Shown: positions 50,275-58,846 of the stretch, in pieces
Layout: the number at the start of each line of letters is the position of its first letter
Numbering within the stretch: position 1 is the stretch's first letter
NCBI GenBank assembly: GCA_040007095.1
Contig: JBDTVS010000105.1
Coordinates: 1-64,000 of the forward strand
Length of the DNA stretch: 64,000 nt
Direction: 5' to 3'
DNA from: JBDTVS01 sp040007095
Lineage (GTDB): Bacteria > Acidobacteriota > Vicinamibacteria > Vicinamibacterales > CAVVIG01
Translations under genes and position numbers: made by a program
Notes under the pieces: generated by a model
Seen by the model: only the letters and a program-made list of their open reading frames with translations
Told to the model about the DNA's origin: nothing
The model's database searches: none

Positions 50275-50922
50275 TTACTGCTGTCCTCGGCCGCGGCCGC
50301 GACCCTCGGGCGCAGCGCCGCCCGCCGGTGGCGCAGGCAACGGTGGCTGCGGACCCAAGACCTTGGTGAGCGCCTGGTAGGCGCACTGTTCGTCCATGTT
50401 GCCGCCGCCGACGCCGATGGCACCGATCAACTGATCCTGCACCACGATCGGCAGGCCGCCGCCGACGAAGTAGTACGCCAGCCCGTCCGCCTTCCCCAGG
50501 TCAAGCCGAATCAGCCGCCCGTCCACGGTGTTGAACCGCTGCGCGACGGCGCTCGACGGCGTCCGCGCATAGAGCGCCGTTTTGGCCTTGAGCAGTCCGG
50601 TCTCGACGCCAATCGGGAGCACGCCGTCCATGACGTGAGCGTCGATGATGTCTCCGTTCGGCGCCAGCACGTAGATGGCATACGTACCCGGCCCTCCCTG
50701 CTGGTTGCGTGCGAACTCGAGACACGCGTCGACGAGCTGACGGGCGACCGTCGCGCTGAGCTGCGCCTTCACCAGCGTACGCTTTGCGACCTCGGCAGAC
50801 ACCGTCGCTTTGTCGAGTGTCGCCGGCGTTCCCCCTTGCGCAAAGCCATCGACTGGACCGAGCACGACCGACGCCGCAAACACCGACAGGCCGAATGCGA
50901 ACAGCATCGCTTTCTTCACCAT
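50275..50922 (-). CDS. Exported GlcG/HbpS-family protein
   Basis: A 215-aa protein with signal MVKKAMLFAFGLSVFAASVVLG and a Haem_degrading (GlcG/HbpS) domain. This includes ARQLVDACLEFARNQ, YAIYVLAPNGDIIDAHVMDG, GLLKAKTALYARTPSSAVAQRF, YYFVGGGLPIVVQDQLIGAIGVGGGNMDEQCAYQAL and a Pro/Gly/Arg tail. Members bind heme or cobalamin-like ligands or accompany glycolate, alcohol and aldehyde oxidation loci; the exact role is unknown. It sits between a zinc alcohol dehydrogenase and livHM on the same strand. Confidence 0.82.
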   Translation of the reverse strand: MVKKAMLFAFGLSVFAASVVLGPVDGFAQGGTPATLDKATVSAEVAKRTLVKAQLSATVARQLVDACLEFARNQQGGPGTYAIYVLAPNGDIIDAHVMDGVLPIGVETGLLKAKTALYARTPSSAVAQRFNTVDGRLIRLDLGKADGLAYYFVGGGLPIVVQDQLIGAIGVGGGNMDEQCAYQALTKVLGPQPPLPAPPAGGAAPEGRGRGRGQQ

Positions 50923-50963
50923 CGTTCTTCTCCTTTTGAATGCTCAGCGTTGCCGAAATTGCT

Positions 50964-51983
50964 CTAACCGGCCTGGTGGTCGAGAATGATCTTCATTCGC
51001 TGCCCGCTGTCGGATCCGAGCATGCCGATCGCCGTCTTCAACTCGCCGAGCGGCATCACGTCGCTGATCAACGGGTCGAGCCGGACCTGCCCACGTTCGA
51101 CCAACGCCATCGCGGCGGGATAGTCCTCGCCTTTGGCGACGCGCGCGTTGATGAGCGAGAGCTCCTTGAAGTACAGGTCGTAAAACGGCAGCGCGCCCTC
51201 TTTGGCCGTGATGATGCCGAAGAGCAGCAGTCGGCCACCGGACCGCGCCATGCTCACCGCCGCAGCGAGCGACGGCACCACGCCGGTCGTTTCGATGACC
51301 ACGTCGGCGCCGCGCCCCTCGGTCGCCTCTCGCACGGCCTCGATGGCTCCGGCGCCGCCCGGAATCGTCACGTCGGCGCCGAGCGTCTGCGCCAGTTCTC
51401 GTTTGTGTGCGCTGCGCGTCACCCCGATGACCGGACTGGCGCCGCGCGCTTTCGCCAGCTGCACGTGGAGCTGTCCCGTCACCCCCAGGCCGAGCACGAC
51501 TACTGATTCGCCGGGAAAAATCTGGATTTGCCGCTGCGCATGGACGCAAGTCGTCAGCACCTGAATCAGCGGCGCGAGGCGGCTGTCGATCGACTCGGGC
51601 ACGCGGAAGACGTGGCTGGTCGGCGCAGACACGTACTCCGCGAAACCGCCGTTGGTATCCCGCCCGACCAGCATGCCGCGCGGACACAGGTGCGTTTGCC
51701 CGATCCGGCAATGAAAGCACGCGCCGCAGTACAGCTCCGGATCGATCACGACGCGATCGCCGGCACGAACGCCCTGGCTGCCGCCCTCGACCACGTCGCC
51801 GGTCATCTCATGACCCATGATCCGGGGATAGCTCACGGGAATCGCGCCGTTGTAGATCTTGAAATCCGTGCCGCAGATTCCGGTGTGCGTCACCCGCACC
51901 AGCACCTGATCGGCGCCCTGAAGCGGCCGCTCCACCTCGTCCGCGATCAGCTGTTCCGGCGCCGTCAGGACCATCGCTCTCAT
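50964..51983 (-). CDS. Zinc-dependent medium-chain alcohol/polyol dehydrogenase
   Basis: A 339-aa MDR-family NAD(P)-dependent dehydrogenase. Visible features are catalytic-zinc ligands in THTGICGTDFKIYNG and IMGHEMTGDVVEGG, four structural-zinc cysteines in YCGACFHCRIGQTHLCPRG, and the Rossmann fold at VVVLGLGVTGQLHVQLAKARG with VIGVTRSAHKRELAQTLGA following. The length is typical of sorbitol/threonine-dehydrogenase-like enzymes; substrate unknown. The start at 51983 (MRAMVLTAPE) is the family-like one. It is upstream of the GlcG-like gene and downstream of the hydroxyacid dehydrogenase, probably one operon. Confidence 0.88.
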   Translation of the reverse strand: MRAMVLTAPEQLIADEVERPLQGADQVLVRVTHTGICGTDFKIYNGAIPVSYPRIMGHEMTGDVVEGGSQGVRAGDRVVIDPELYCGACFHCRIGQTHLCPRGMLVGRDTNGGFAEYVSAPTSHVFRVPESIDSRLAPLIQVLTTCVHAQRQIQIFPGESVVVLGLGVTGQLHVQLAKARGASPVIGVTRSAHKRELAQTLGADVTIPGGAGAIEAVREATEGRGADVVIETTGVVPSLAAAVSMARSGGRLLLFGIITAKEGALPFYDLYFKELSLINARVAKGEDYPAAMALVERGQVRLDPLISDVMPLGELKTAIGMLGSDSGQRMKIILDHQAG

Positions 51984-52131
51984 GCGCCCGTCCTCTTGCA
52001 ACGTTGATGCGGACATCGATGCAAACATGGATGCCAACGACGGCACGCGACCGACGGGCCTCGAAGCCACGACCAGAGAATCCGGTGGGGGTTCCCGGTC
52101 GAAAGGTCCGTAGTGGTCACAACGTCTCCGG

Positions 52132-53124
52132 TCAAGCCTGAACGCCGGGCTCTGGCGTCTGCAGCGCCTCCGGGTTGACCGGGTTGCGCGGCGGCCGGCC
52201 GCTCAGCACCGCGACGACCTCTTCGGCGGCCTTTCGCTGAAGCTCGAGCAGCGACTCCTCGGAATAGAAACTGGTATGGGGCGTGATGATGACATTCTCC
52301 CGGCCGAGCAGCGGCGAGTTGTCCGGCGGCTCTTGAGGCATCACGTCGAGCCCTGCACCAGCCAGCCGCCCCTCGTCCAGGGCCTGGGCGAGCGCGACGT
52401 CGTCGACGATCGGCCCCCTCGCAGTGTTCACGAGATAGGCGCCCGGCTTCATGGCTCGAAAGACATCGGCGTTGAACAGGCCGCGCGTCTCCGGCAGAAG
52501 GGGCGTGTGGATCGACACGTAGTCGGACTGTGCCAACAGATCCGCGAAGTCGACCCGCTCGACACCGTCGCGCGCGAACACCTCGGCCGGCACGAACGGA
52601 TCCGAGGCGATCACCCGGATGCCGAACGCCTGCGCCTTGGGTGCGACCAACTGCGGAATCCGGCCGAAGCCGACCAGTCCCAGGACAGTCCCGCGCAACC
52701 GATGGATTGGCACCACCGCCTTCATCTCCCACCGGCCCGCATGCACGTGCGCGTTCGACGCCGGGATCTTGCGCACGAGCGCCAGCAACAGCGCGACGGC
52801 ATGATCGGAGACTTCGTCGAGGCAATAGTCCGGCACCTTGGTGACGACGATGCCCGCGCTGGTTGCGGCGGCGAGGTCGACGTTGTCGACCCCGATGCCA
52901 AACCGCGAGATGACGCGACACCTCGGCATCTGCCCGATCATGTCCGCCGTGATCTTGGCGTAGGTGACGAGCAGCCCGTCGGCGCCGGCCGCGACGCGTA
53001 CGATCGCCTCCGGCGTAGGCTCCGGCGCCAATTGCACCTGGGCGCCAATCGCCGAGAGCACTTCGCGCGCGACATCGAGGTTGGGAAATACGGAATCCGC
53101 GACAGCGACCAGCAAGGGAGGCAT
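52132..53124 (-). CDS. D-2-hydroxyacid dehydrogenase (CtBP/phosphoglycerate-dehydrogenase-like)
   Basis: A 330-aa NAD-dependent dehydrogenase. It has N-terminal substrate lobe VISRFGIGVDNVDLAAATSAGI, cofactor motif GTVLGLVGFGRIPQLVAPKAQAFG (Pro where GFGRIG is usual), catalytic Arg in LVNTARGPIVDD, Glu in GLDVMPQEPP and His in IITPHTSFYSEES. The SEES ending is seen in the CtBP-like subgroup. Substrate unknown (2-ketoacid/2-hydroxyacid). It lies between the Fe-S/Mo hydroxylase and the zinc dehydrogenase, all on the minus strand, which suggests a catabolic set. Confidence 0.88.
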   Translation of the reverse strand: MPPLLVAVADSVFPNLDVAREVLSAIGAQVQLAPEPTPEAIVRVAAGADGLLVTYAKITADMIGQMPRCRVISRFGIGVDNVDLAAATSAGIVVTKVPDYCLDEVSDHAVALLLALVRKIPASNAHVHAGRWEMKAVVPIHRLRGTVLGLVGFGRIPQLVAPKAQAFGIRVIASDPFVPAEVFARDGVERVDFADLLAQSDYVSIHTPLLPETRGLFNADVFRAMKPGAYLVNTARGPIVDDVALAQALDEGRLAGAGLDVMPQEPPDNSPLLGRENVIITPHTSFYSEESLLELQRKAAEEVVAVLSGRPPRNPVNPEALQTPEPGVQA

Positions 53125-53238
53125 CGGGCGCGATTATATGCGAAGGCCCGCTCGCACACGCCGGTCCGCCTTTCAGCGGGCCGTGGCAGGTCCGCCGTAC
53201 CAACCTCCGCTAAGGAATCGCTGCGTGCGTGCTCTGCG

Positions 53239-56145
53239 TCAAACGGCGGTTTCCTTCTGGTTCGTGGCCGCCGCGGACGCGGCAGGGGAAGCAGGCCGGA
53301 GCCCGCGCACGGACCGTCGCCGGGACTTCGGCAGCGATGGCGCGGCTGCCGGCGCATCGTCCATCGGGAGGCGGAAGCGGCGGATGCCGTCGTATGCGTG
53401 CAGCGCGCCGGCGACCGCGCCGGCCGTGGCGACGCACCCGATTTCGCCGACGCCTTTCGCGCCGTAGCCGCCCACTTCGTCGGGCACTTCGATCAAAATG
53501 ACGTCGACCGGCGGCATCTCTTTCGCGCGCACGATACCCAGGTCGCGCAGCAACAAAGAGTCGGGCCGGCCGTTGGTCGAGGTGAAGTCCTCAGACAGCG
53601 CGTAGCCGAGCCCCATGTGCACGCCGCCTTCCATCTGTTCGGCGCACAGCCGCGGGTTGATCGCGCGGCCGACATCGTTGGCCACGACCACGCGCGCGAC
53701 GCGCCCCTGGTCATCGAGTATCACGACCTGGGTCGCGTGGCTGAAGGTGAGGTGTGTCGTGGGATTGAGGACCGCCTCCGGCGTGCCCGGCCGCGTCGTG
53801 AAATTGTAGACGCACTCGCCGTCGTACTCCCGGCCAACGAAATCCTTCAGCGCGGCGGCGTAAATCGCGTCGGACGCCGTGTCGGACGTCCCATCCGGAT
53901 CGGAAGGAGTGTCCGGCTTGAGCCGGACCGATTCTTCAAGGTCAGCGGCCAGCTTCCGTGCGGCCACCTGCGCGGCCGCACAGCTCAAGGTCGTTCCGCG
54001 CGACGCCCACGTCTCGCCGCACTTCTCGCCGAGCGCCGCATCCCATTTGACCGTCATCAACTCGCCGGGAAGACCGGTCTCTTCGCACACCGCCTGCATG
54101 GTCGCCGTGTAGACGCCCTGGCCCATTTCCGTGTAGCCGTTGAGGATCTCCAGCCGGCCGCCCTCGACAACCCGGATCTTGATGTAGCCGCCCTCGATGG
54201 TCCCGTTGCCGAGCCCGGTGCTCTTGATTCCACAGCCGATGCCCGCGTACTTCGCGCTCTTGTACACGTCCTTGACCGCATCGAGCGCCGCGCGCCCGCC
54301 GCGAACGCTTTCGCGCATGATCTGGCCGGTGCAATACGCGTCGCCGGGGTTGAGGATGTTCCGTTCGCGGATGTCCCACCCGTCAACGCCGACGCGCTCA
54401 GCCAGCATGTCCATCACGCCTTCGAGCGCGAACTGGGATTGGTTGCTGCCAAACCCCCGCATGGCCCCTGCGTTGGGATTGTTGGTGTAGACGGCCTTGG
54501 CTTCGATGTCGACGTTTGGCACCCGGTAGATACCGCTCGAGTGGCACGCGGCGCGAAGCACGCATTTCGCGCTCGTCGTGTGATAGCCGCCCGCATCGGC
54601 CACGATCCGGGATCTCAGCGCAAGCAGGTGGCCATCCGCATCGGCCGCGACCGTGAGGGCCATCGTCATCGCGTGGCGCTTCACGTGGTGTTGAGTGGAC
54701 TGCTTGCGCGTGAGCACCGTCTTGACCGGGCGACCCAACGCCCGCGCCGCGATGGCGGTCTGCGCCTGGATCGACAGTTCCTCTTTGGCGCCGAACGCGC
54801 CCCCGCTGGGATGCAGCACGATCTCGACATGCTTTGGATCCAGATTCAGCACCTTGGCAATCTGCTGGTGATCGTGGACCGACCCCTGGCTGTCGGTGTG
54901 CACCTGGACGCCGTCCCCGACCGGGATGGCCAGGCATGCTTCGGGCTCGAGAAACGCGATCTCGATGGGTTGTGTGTAAAAGGTCGCGTCGATGACGTGT
55001 GCCGCCGTGGCCAGCGCTCGGTCGACGTCCCCACGCGTGAAGGCCGTAATTGGCTTGAGCGTGTTCGACGGCCGCGGACTGAAAGTCTCCGACGAGTGAA
55101 TCAGCGGCGCGTCCGGCTTGAGCGCGTCGAACGGATCGGTGACCGGCTCGAGGGCCTCGTACTCGGCCCGTACCGCAGCCGCGGCGCGGCGCGCGTGAAA
55201 CTGCGTGTCGGCCACGACCATGGCCAGAAAATCGGAAACGCAGCAGGTGACCTCGCCTTCAGCCACGAAGACCGGCTGGTCCGGATCGTTGAGCCCGGTG
55301 CCTCGAAAGCCGGGCACGTCAGCCGCCGTGAAGATCTGCACGACGCCCGGCATCGACGCGGCCGGCGCCGTGTGAATCTTCAGAATCCTCGCGCGCGGGT
55401 GCTCCGTCAGCACCATCGCGCCGTGCAGCATCTCCGGCACGCGCAGATCGTCGACGAACGGCTTCTTGCCGAGGGCCTGATCCATGCCGCCGAGCCGCAG
55501 CGTGGACCGGCCGACGCCGTCCTTCGACTGACGCTCGGCGCGCCCCCCGTCGAGTGGCGGGATTGCTACCATGCCGTGGCCGTTGCCATTGCCGGTTGCA
55601 AGGACGGGATTGCGGCTCAGTCCGAGATCCTCGCCGAAGAAATGATTCCGCCGCGGCTCCGTGCGGGGCAGGCACCCGCCAGCCGCCGCCGCTTCGCCCG
55701 CCGTCTGAATCCCATCGATGATCCGCCCGTAGCCGGTGCACCGGCACAAGTGACCGTCGAGCGACTTGGCGACCGCTTCGCGACTACCGGTCCGACCGTG
55801 CTCGATCAGCGACGCGGCGCGGACGATGATGCCGGGAATGCAGAAACCGCATTGGACCGCGCCTTCGAGGACGAACGCCTCGCCCAGAACGCGGCGGGTT
55901 TCTTCGGGAAGACCCTCGACGGTGGTGACGTGATGACCCTCAATCTGTTCGGGTTTCCTCAGGCAAGACAACGCCGGGGTTCCATCCACGAGGATCAGGC
56001 AGCAGCCGCACGTGCCTTCCGGCGCGCACCCGTCCTTGACCGAGAGCACGCCGCACGACTCGCGCAACACCTCGAGGAAATGCATGCCGGGCTCGTACGA
56101 GGCCTCGGTGGCTTCCCCGTTCAGATTGAAGCTGATGCTCGCCAT
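53239..56145 (-). CDS. Molybdenum hydroxylase with fused [2Fe-2S] and Mo-binding parts (xanthine dehydrogenase/aldehyde oxidoreductase family)
   Basis: A 968-aa protein. Residues 1-80 form a plant-ferredoxin-like domain (DGCAPEGTCGCCLILVDG). Residues about 80-160 form the second 2Fe-2S domain (QCGFCIPGIIVRAASLIE, GHLCRCTGYGRI). Residues about 200-960 form the Mo-binding part: PSGGAFGAKEELSIQAQ, AMRGFGSNQSQFALEG, EMGQGVYTATMQAV and the catalytic-Glu region AKGVGEIGCVATAGAVAGALHA. No FAD domain is encoded, so electrons must go to another carrier, as in single-chain aldehyde oxidoreductases. An in-frame VRLKPD palindrome plus an Asp/Ser/Thr-rich stretch is inserted near residues 745-765. The start ATG is at 56145. 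Confidence 0.88.
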   Translation of the reverse strand: MASISFNLNGEATEASYEPGMHFLEVLRESCGVLSVKDGCAPEGTCGCCLILVDGTPALSCLRKPEQIEGHHVTTVEGLPEETRRVLGEAFVLEGAVQCGFCIPGIIVRAASLIEHGRTGSREAVAKSLDGHLCRCTGYGRIIDGIQTAGEAAAAGGCLPRTEPRRNHFFGEDLGLSRNPVLATGNGNGHGMVAIPPLDGGRAERQSKDGVGRSTLRLGGMDQALGKKPFVDDLRVPEMLHGAMVLTEHPRARILKIHTAPAASMPGVVQIFTAADVPGFRGTGLNDPDQPVFVAEGEVTCCVSDFLAMVVADTQFHARRAAAAVRAEYEALEPVTDPFDALKPDAPLIHSSETFSPRPSNTLKPITAFTRGDVDRALATAAHVIDATFYTQPIEIAFLEPEACLAIPVGDGVQVHTDSQGSVHDHQQIAKVLNLDPKHVEIVLHPSGGAFGAKEELSIQAQTAIAARALGRPVKTVLTRKQSTQHHVKRHAMTMALTVAADADGHLLALRSRIVADAGGYHTTSAKCVLRAACHSSGIYRVPNVDIEAKAVYTNNPNAGAMRGFGSNQSQFALEGVMDMLAERVGVDGWDIRERNILNPGDAYCTGQIMRESVRGGRAALDAVKDVYKSAKYAGIGCGIKSTGLGNGTIEGGYIKIRVVEGGRLEILNGYTEMGQGVYTATMQAVCEETGLPGELMTVKWDAALGEKCGETWASRGTTLSCAAAQVAARKLAADLEESVRLKPDTPSDPDGTSDTASDAIYAAALKDFVGREYDGECVYNFTTRPGTPEAVLNPTTHLTFSHATQVVILDDQGRVARVVVANDVGRAINPRLCAEQMEGGVHMGLGYALSEDFTSTNGRPDSLLLRDLGIVRAKEMPPVDVILIEVPDEVGGYGAKGVGEIGCVATAGAVAGALHAYDGIRRFRLPMDDAPAAAPSLPKSRRRSVRGLRPASPAASAAATNQKETAV
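53911..53928. repeat. 18-bp in-frame palindrome encoding VRLKPD
   Basis: On the minus strand GTCCGGCTCAAGCCGGAC (arms GTCCGGCT and AGCCGGAC around CA) lies in frame in the Mo-hydroxylase gene. It encodes VRLKPD, followed by TPSDPDGTSDTASD. It differs by one base from the palindrome at 36949-36966 in the unrelated MFS/spermidine-synthase fusion. Confidence 0.8.
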
Positions 56146-56360
56146 TACACTCCCACGGTCATGGTATCATCCCGCCTTTGTGGCACGAAGCTCAGTGGTC
56201 GATTCAGCGCCATCGATTCAAGGCCGACGCTGCGACCAGCGGGATGCGTTGCCTGCCGACTGCCACGTCATCAATGAACGCCGCACCGAGCCGCCGCCCC
56301 GGGCGATAAGCCAAAGATCGAGGTTCGGCTAGGCGACACTAAAGGCTATCTGGAGGCCAA

Positions 56361-57587
56361 ATGGATCCCTGGAAGACCGACAAGTGGTTCACCAGCCCGT
56401 GGTGTTACTTGCCCGAGGTTCGGAAGAACGACACCTTCGCGCCCAAGATCAAAATCCACGACGTCACACTGCGCGACGGCGAGCAGCAGACCGCCGTCGT
56501 GTTCCGGCGCGAAGAGAAAGTCGCGATCGCCCGTCAGCTCGATGCGCTCGGCGTTCACCGCATCGAGGCCGGCATGCCGGCGGTTTCGGACCAGGACAAG
56601 GCCGCCATCCAGGACATCGCCGCGCTGGGGCTGAAGGCCGAAGTGTTCGCGTTCTCGCGCTGCATTCCTGAAGAGATCAAGGTCGTCAAAGCGTGCGGCT
56701 GCTCCGGGGTCGTGGTGGAGATTCCCGCCAGCGACCACATGATCAAGAACGCGTACGGCTGGAGCGTGGATCGGGCCATGAAAGCGTCGATCGACACGAC
56801 GCTCGCGGCCAAAGAGGCCGGGCTCTACACCGTCTTCTTCACCATCGACGCCACACGTACCGAGGTCAGCCGGTTCCTCGACATCGTCGACCAGGTCGCC
56901 ACCGAAGGCCACATGGACGCGTTGACGATGGCCGATACGGTCGGCGGGTGCACGCCGGATGCGGTCAGCTATGTCGTGAAGAAGGTCATCGAACGATTGA
57001 AGAAGCCGGTCGAAATCCACTGTCACCAGGATTTCGGACTCGGCGTGGCCAACACGATTTCCGCGCTGGCCGCGGGCGCGTCCGTGGCCCACACGACCGT
57101 CACCGGCCTGGGCGAGCGCGCCGGCAACGTGCCGATGGAAGACGTCGTCATGTCGCTGTTGTGCCTGTACGGCATCGACCTTGGCATCCATACGGAAAAA
57201 TTCTGCGAGGTGTCGCGCTTCGTGCTGGACCTCGCGAAAGTCTCGGTTCCTCCGAACCGGCCGATCGTCGGCGAGAAGCTCTATGAAGTGGAGTCGGGCA
57301 TCATCGCCGGCTGGATTCGCATGGCCCGCAAGGAGCATCCGCTCGAATACGTCCCGTTCGCACCGGAATTGGTCGGCCAGAAGCCGGTTTCGATCGTGCT
57401 GGGCAAGAACAGCGGTCCGCCCTCGATCGAAGAGTGGTGCGAGAAGCTCGGCGTGACGGCGACCGACGAAGAGCGCATGGCCATGCTGAAGCAGGTCAAG
57501 GCCAAGTCGTTCGAAAAGAAGGGTCTCTTGACGGCCGACGAGTTCAAGGAGATTGTGGAGCGCGTCCTGCAAAAAGCGTCGGTGTAG
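56361..57587 (+). CDS. HMGL-family carboxylase/aldolase-type enzyme (homocitrate/isopropylmalate synthase-like)
   Basis: A 408-aa DRE-TIM metallolyase. The DRE motif is in KIHDVTLRDGEQQTAVVF (31-48), with GVHRIEAGMPAVSDQD and the metal HxH in VEIHCHQDFGLGVANTISALAAGA. TTVTGLGERAGNVPMEDVV is typical of the homocitrate/citramalate-synthase-like branch. The regulatory C-terminal domain of 2-isopropylmalate synthase is absent; instead there is a short communication-like tail (KAKSFEKKGLLTADEFKEIVERVL). The exact ketoacid substrate is unknown. It is divergent from the Mo-hydroxylase gene with about 215 bp between. The start has GGAGG upstream (56353 region). Confidence 0.85.
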   Translation: MDPWKTDKWFTSPWCYLPEVRKNDTFAPKIKIHDVTLRDGEQQTAVVFRREEKVAIARQLDALGVHRIEAGMPAVSDQDKAAIQDIAALGLKAEVFAFSRCIPEEIKVVKACGCSGVVVEIPASDHMIKNAYGWSVDRAMKASIDTTLAAKEAGLYTVFFTIDATRTEVSRFLDIVDQVATEGHMDALTMADTVGGCTPDAVSYVVKKVIERLKKPVEIHCHQDFGLGVANTISALAAGASVAHTTVTGLGERAGNVPMEDVVMSLLCLYGIDLGIHTEKFCEVSRFVLDLAKVSVPPNRPIVGEKLYEVESGIIAGWIRMARKEHPLEYVPFAPELVGQKPVSIVLGKNSGPPSIEEWCEKLGVTATDEERMAMLKQVKAKSFEKKGLLTADEFKEIVERVLQKASV

Positions 57588-57681
57588 CCGATCGAAATCC
57601 AGCCGCGACACGAAGCGACCTCGGACTCTTCTTCGTGTAATGGCGGCCGCTTGGCGGCCTGCTCGGGCCGGGAGGCATGTC

Positions 57682-58476
57682 ATGAACCAGCCGTTCACTC
57701 GCTCGATCCTCGTGGTGATGGTGGTCGGTGGCTTGGCGGCCTCCGCGGCGATTCGCTCCGCCGCGGCTCAGGAAGAGCAGCGCGCGGCAAAACTGGGCGC
57801 GCCGGCGGCCAAAGCGGCGCCCACTCCGCGAACCGCCGACGGCAGGGTGGACTTCTCGGGCATCTGGAGCCCGGATCGCAATTTCATCTACGACCTCCAC
57901 GATGCGCTCAAGAAGGGCGAGCAACTCCCTCTCCAGCCATGGGCTGAAAAGCTCGCCCGCGAGAGGCTCTCCAAAGACGACCCCGAGGCCTTGTGCCTGC
58001 CAACCGGTGTGCCGCGCCAGGCTCCCTATCCGTGGCGGATCACGCAATCCGCCACGCACATGTTCTTTCTGTTCGAAGGCAACATTCACAGCTATCGCCA
58101 GATTTTCCTCGATGGCCGAAAACATCCGGCGGATCCCAATCCGACCTGGTACGGGCACTCTGTCGCGCGATGGGAAGGCGACACGCTGGTGGTCGATTCG
58201 GTGGGATTCAACGACAAGTTCTGGTTCGACTTCGCCGGGCACCCGCACACCGAACAGCTGCACGTAATCGAGCGCTACCGGCGTCCCGACTTCGATCACC
58301 TCGAGTACGAATCGACAGTAGAGGATCCCGGCGCCTACACGAAGCCGTTCACGCTGTACGGCCACTCGGTCTACGAGCACAACGACGAGTTGATGGAGTA
58401 CATCTGTAACGAGAATAACAAAGATGTCTCGCACATCGTCGGCAAGGATCCCCGCAACAAGTATTCCAAGCCCTGA
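57682..58476 (+). CDS. Secreted module protein C (unknown function)
   Basis: A 264-aa exported protein with signal MNQPFTRSILVVMVVGGLAA, then RVDFSGIWSPDRNFIYDLHDALKKGEQLPLQPWAE. The family core follows: GVPRQAPYPWRI, YRQIFLDGRKHPADPNPTWYGHSVARWEGDTLVVDSVGFNDKFWFD, GHPHTEQLHVIERYRR and STVEDPGAYTKPFT. No AHHG gene is adjacent, unlike three of the other copies. GGGAGG precedes the ATG at 57682. The tail NNKDVSHIVGKDPRNKYSKP is longer and more charged than in the paralogues. Confidence 0.75.
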   Translation: MNQPFTRSILVVMVVGGLAASAAIRSAAAQEEQRAAKLGAPAAKAAPTPRTADGRVDFSGIWSPDRNFIYDLHDALKKGEQLPLQPWAEKLARERLSKDDPEALCLPTGVPRQAPYPWRITQSATHMFFLFEGNIHSYRQIFLDGRKHPADPNPTWYGHSVARWEGDTLVVDSVGFNDKFWFDFAGHPHTEQLHVIERYRRPDFDHLEYESTVEDPGAYTKPFTLYGHSVYEHNDELMEYICNENNKDVSHIVGKDPRNKYSKP

Positions 58477-58523
58477 CGAAGTCGAGCACCCGACGGACTG
58501 AGCGGCTGGTCGTTGCAGCGTGT

Positions 58524-58600
58524 GCGAACACACAGGGCGAAGCTTTCGCCCTTGCGCCGTTACGCCTGCCTGCCTTGGGCGCAGGCGGTCGCTGGTTCGC
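58524..58600. repeat. Cloverleaf-like nested hairpins downstream of the secreted-module gene
   Basis: The outer arms GCGAAC (58524-58529) and GTTCGC (58595-58600) enclose two hairpins. One is AGGGCGAA/TTCGCCCT (58534-58552, 3-base loop); the other is CGCCTGC/GCAGGCG (58563-58587). It lies 48 bp after the stop codon and may serve as a terminator or be a mobile palindromic repeat. The three-stem layout resembles a small structured RNA, but it lacks tRNA features (no T-loop or CCA-ready acceptor). Confidence 0.55.
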
Positions 58601-58809
58601 GTGCAGTCGCCCCGAACACTTTGCGTATTTGCAGGTCACATATAGGTGACAATCCATGGCGGTGGCCGCGGGGTCTTCGCTGAGCGCGACCGACGAGCCG
58701 CAGACGTCGATGCCGAACAGTCTCCCTCCCCCTCCGACGAACGACGTTCTCTTCGAGGTCCTTACCCGCACGATCTGGGAGGGCCGCTCACGATCCCGAG
58801 GCATACTGG

Positions 58810-58836
58810 TTGACGTATAACGTGTGGCGTTATAGC
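58810..58836 (+). promoter_or_regulatory. Toxin promoter with operator-like inverted repeat
   Basis: TTGACG (58810-58815) and TATAGC (58831-58836) are -35/-10-like with a short 15-bp spacing. Between them lies a 7-bp inverted repeat, TATAACG (58816-58822) / CGTTATA (58828-58834). In higBA systems the HigA antitoxin binds such a palindrome over the promoter. This one lies 13 bp before the toxin start, although no antitoxin gene remains. Confidence 0.5.
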
Positions 58837-58846
58837 CTGGGATGAG

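Noticed and set aside
52276..56277. A 1333-codon plus-strand open frame opposite the Mo hydroxylase and hydroxyacid dehydrogenase
   Set aside because: It is the antisense shadow of two strongly supported genes in GC-rich DNA; its translation is Arg/His/Asp-rich low-complexity with no motif and no ribosome binding site.
58524..58600. tRNA-like cloverleaf after the secreted-module gene
   Set aside because: Three stems are present, but there is no anticodon-type seven-base loop, no TTC-containing T-arm loop and no seven-base acceptor stem.
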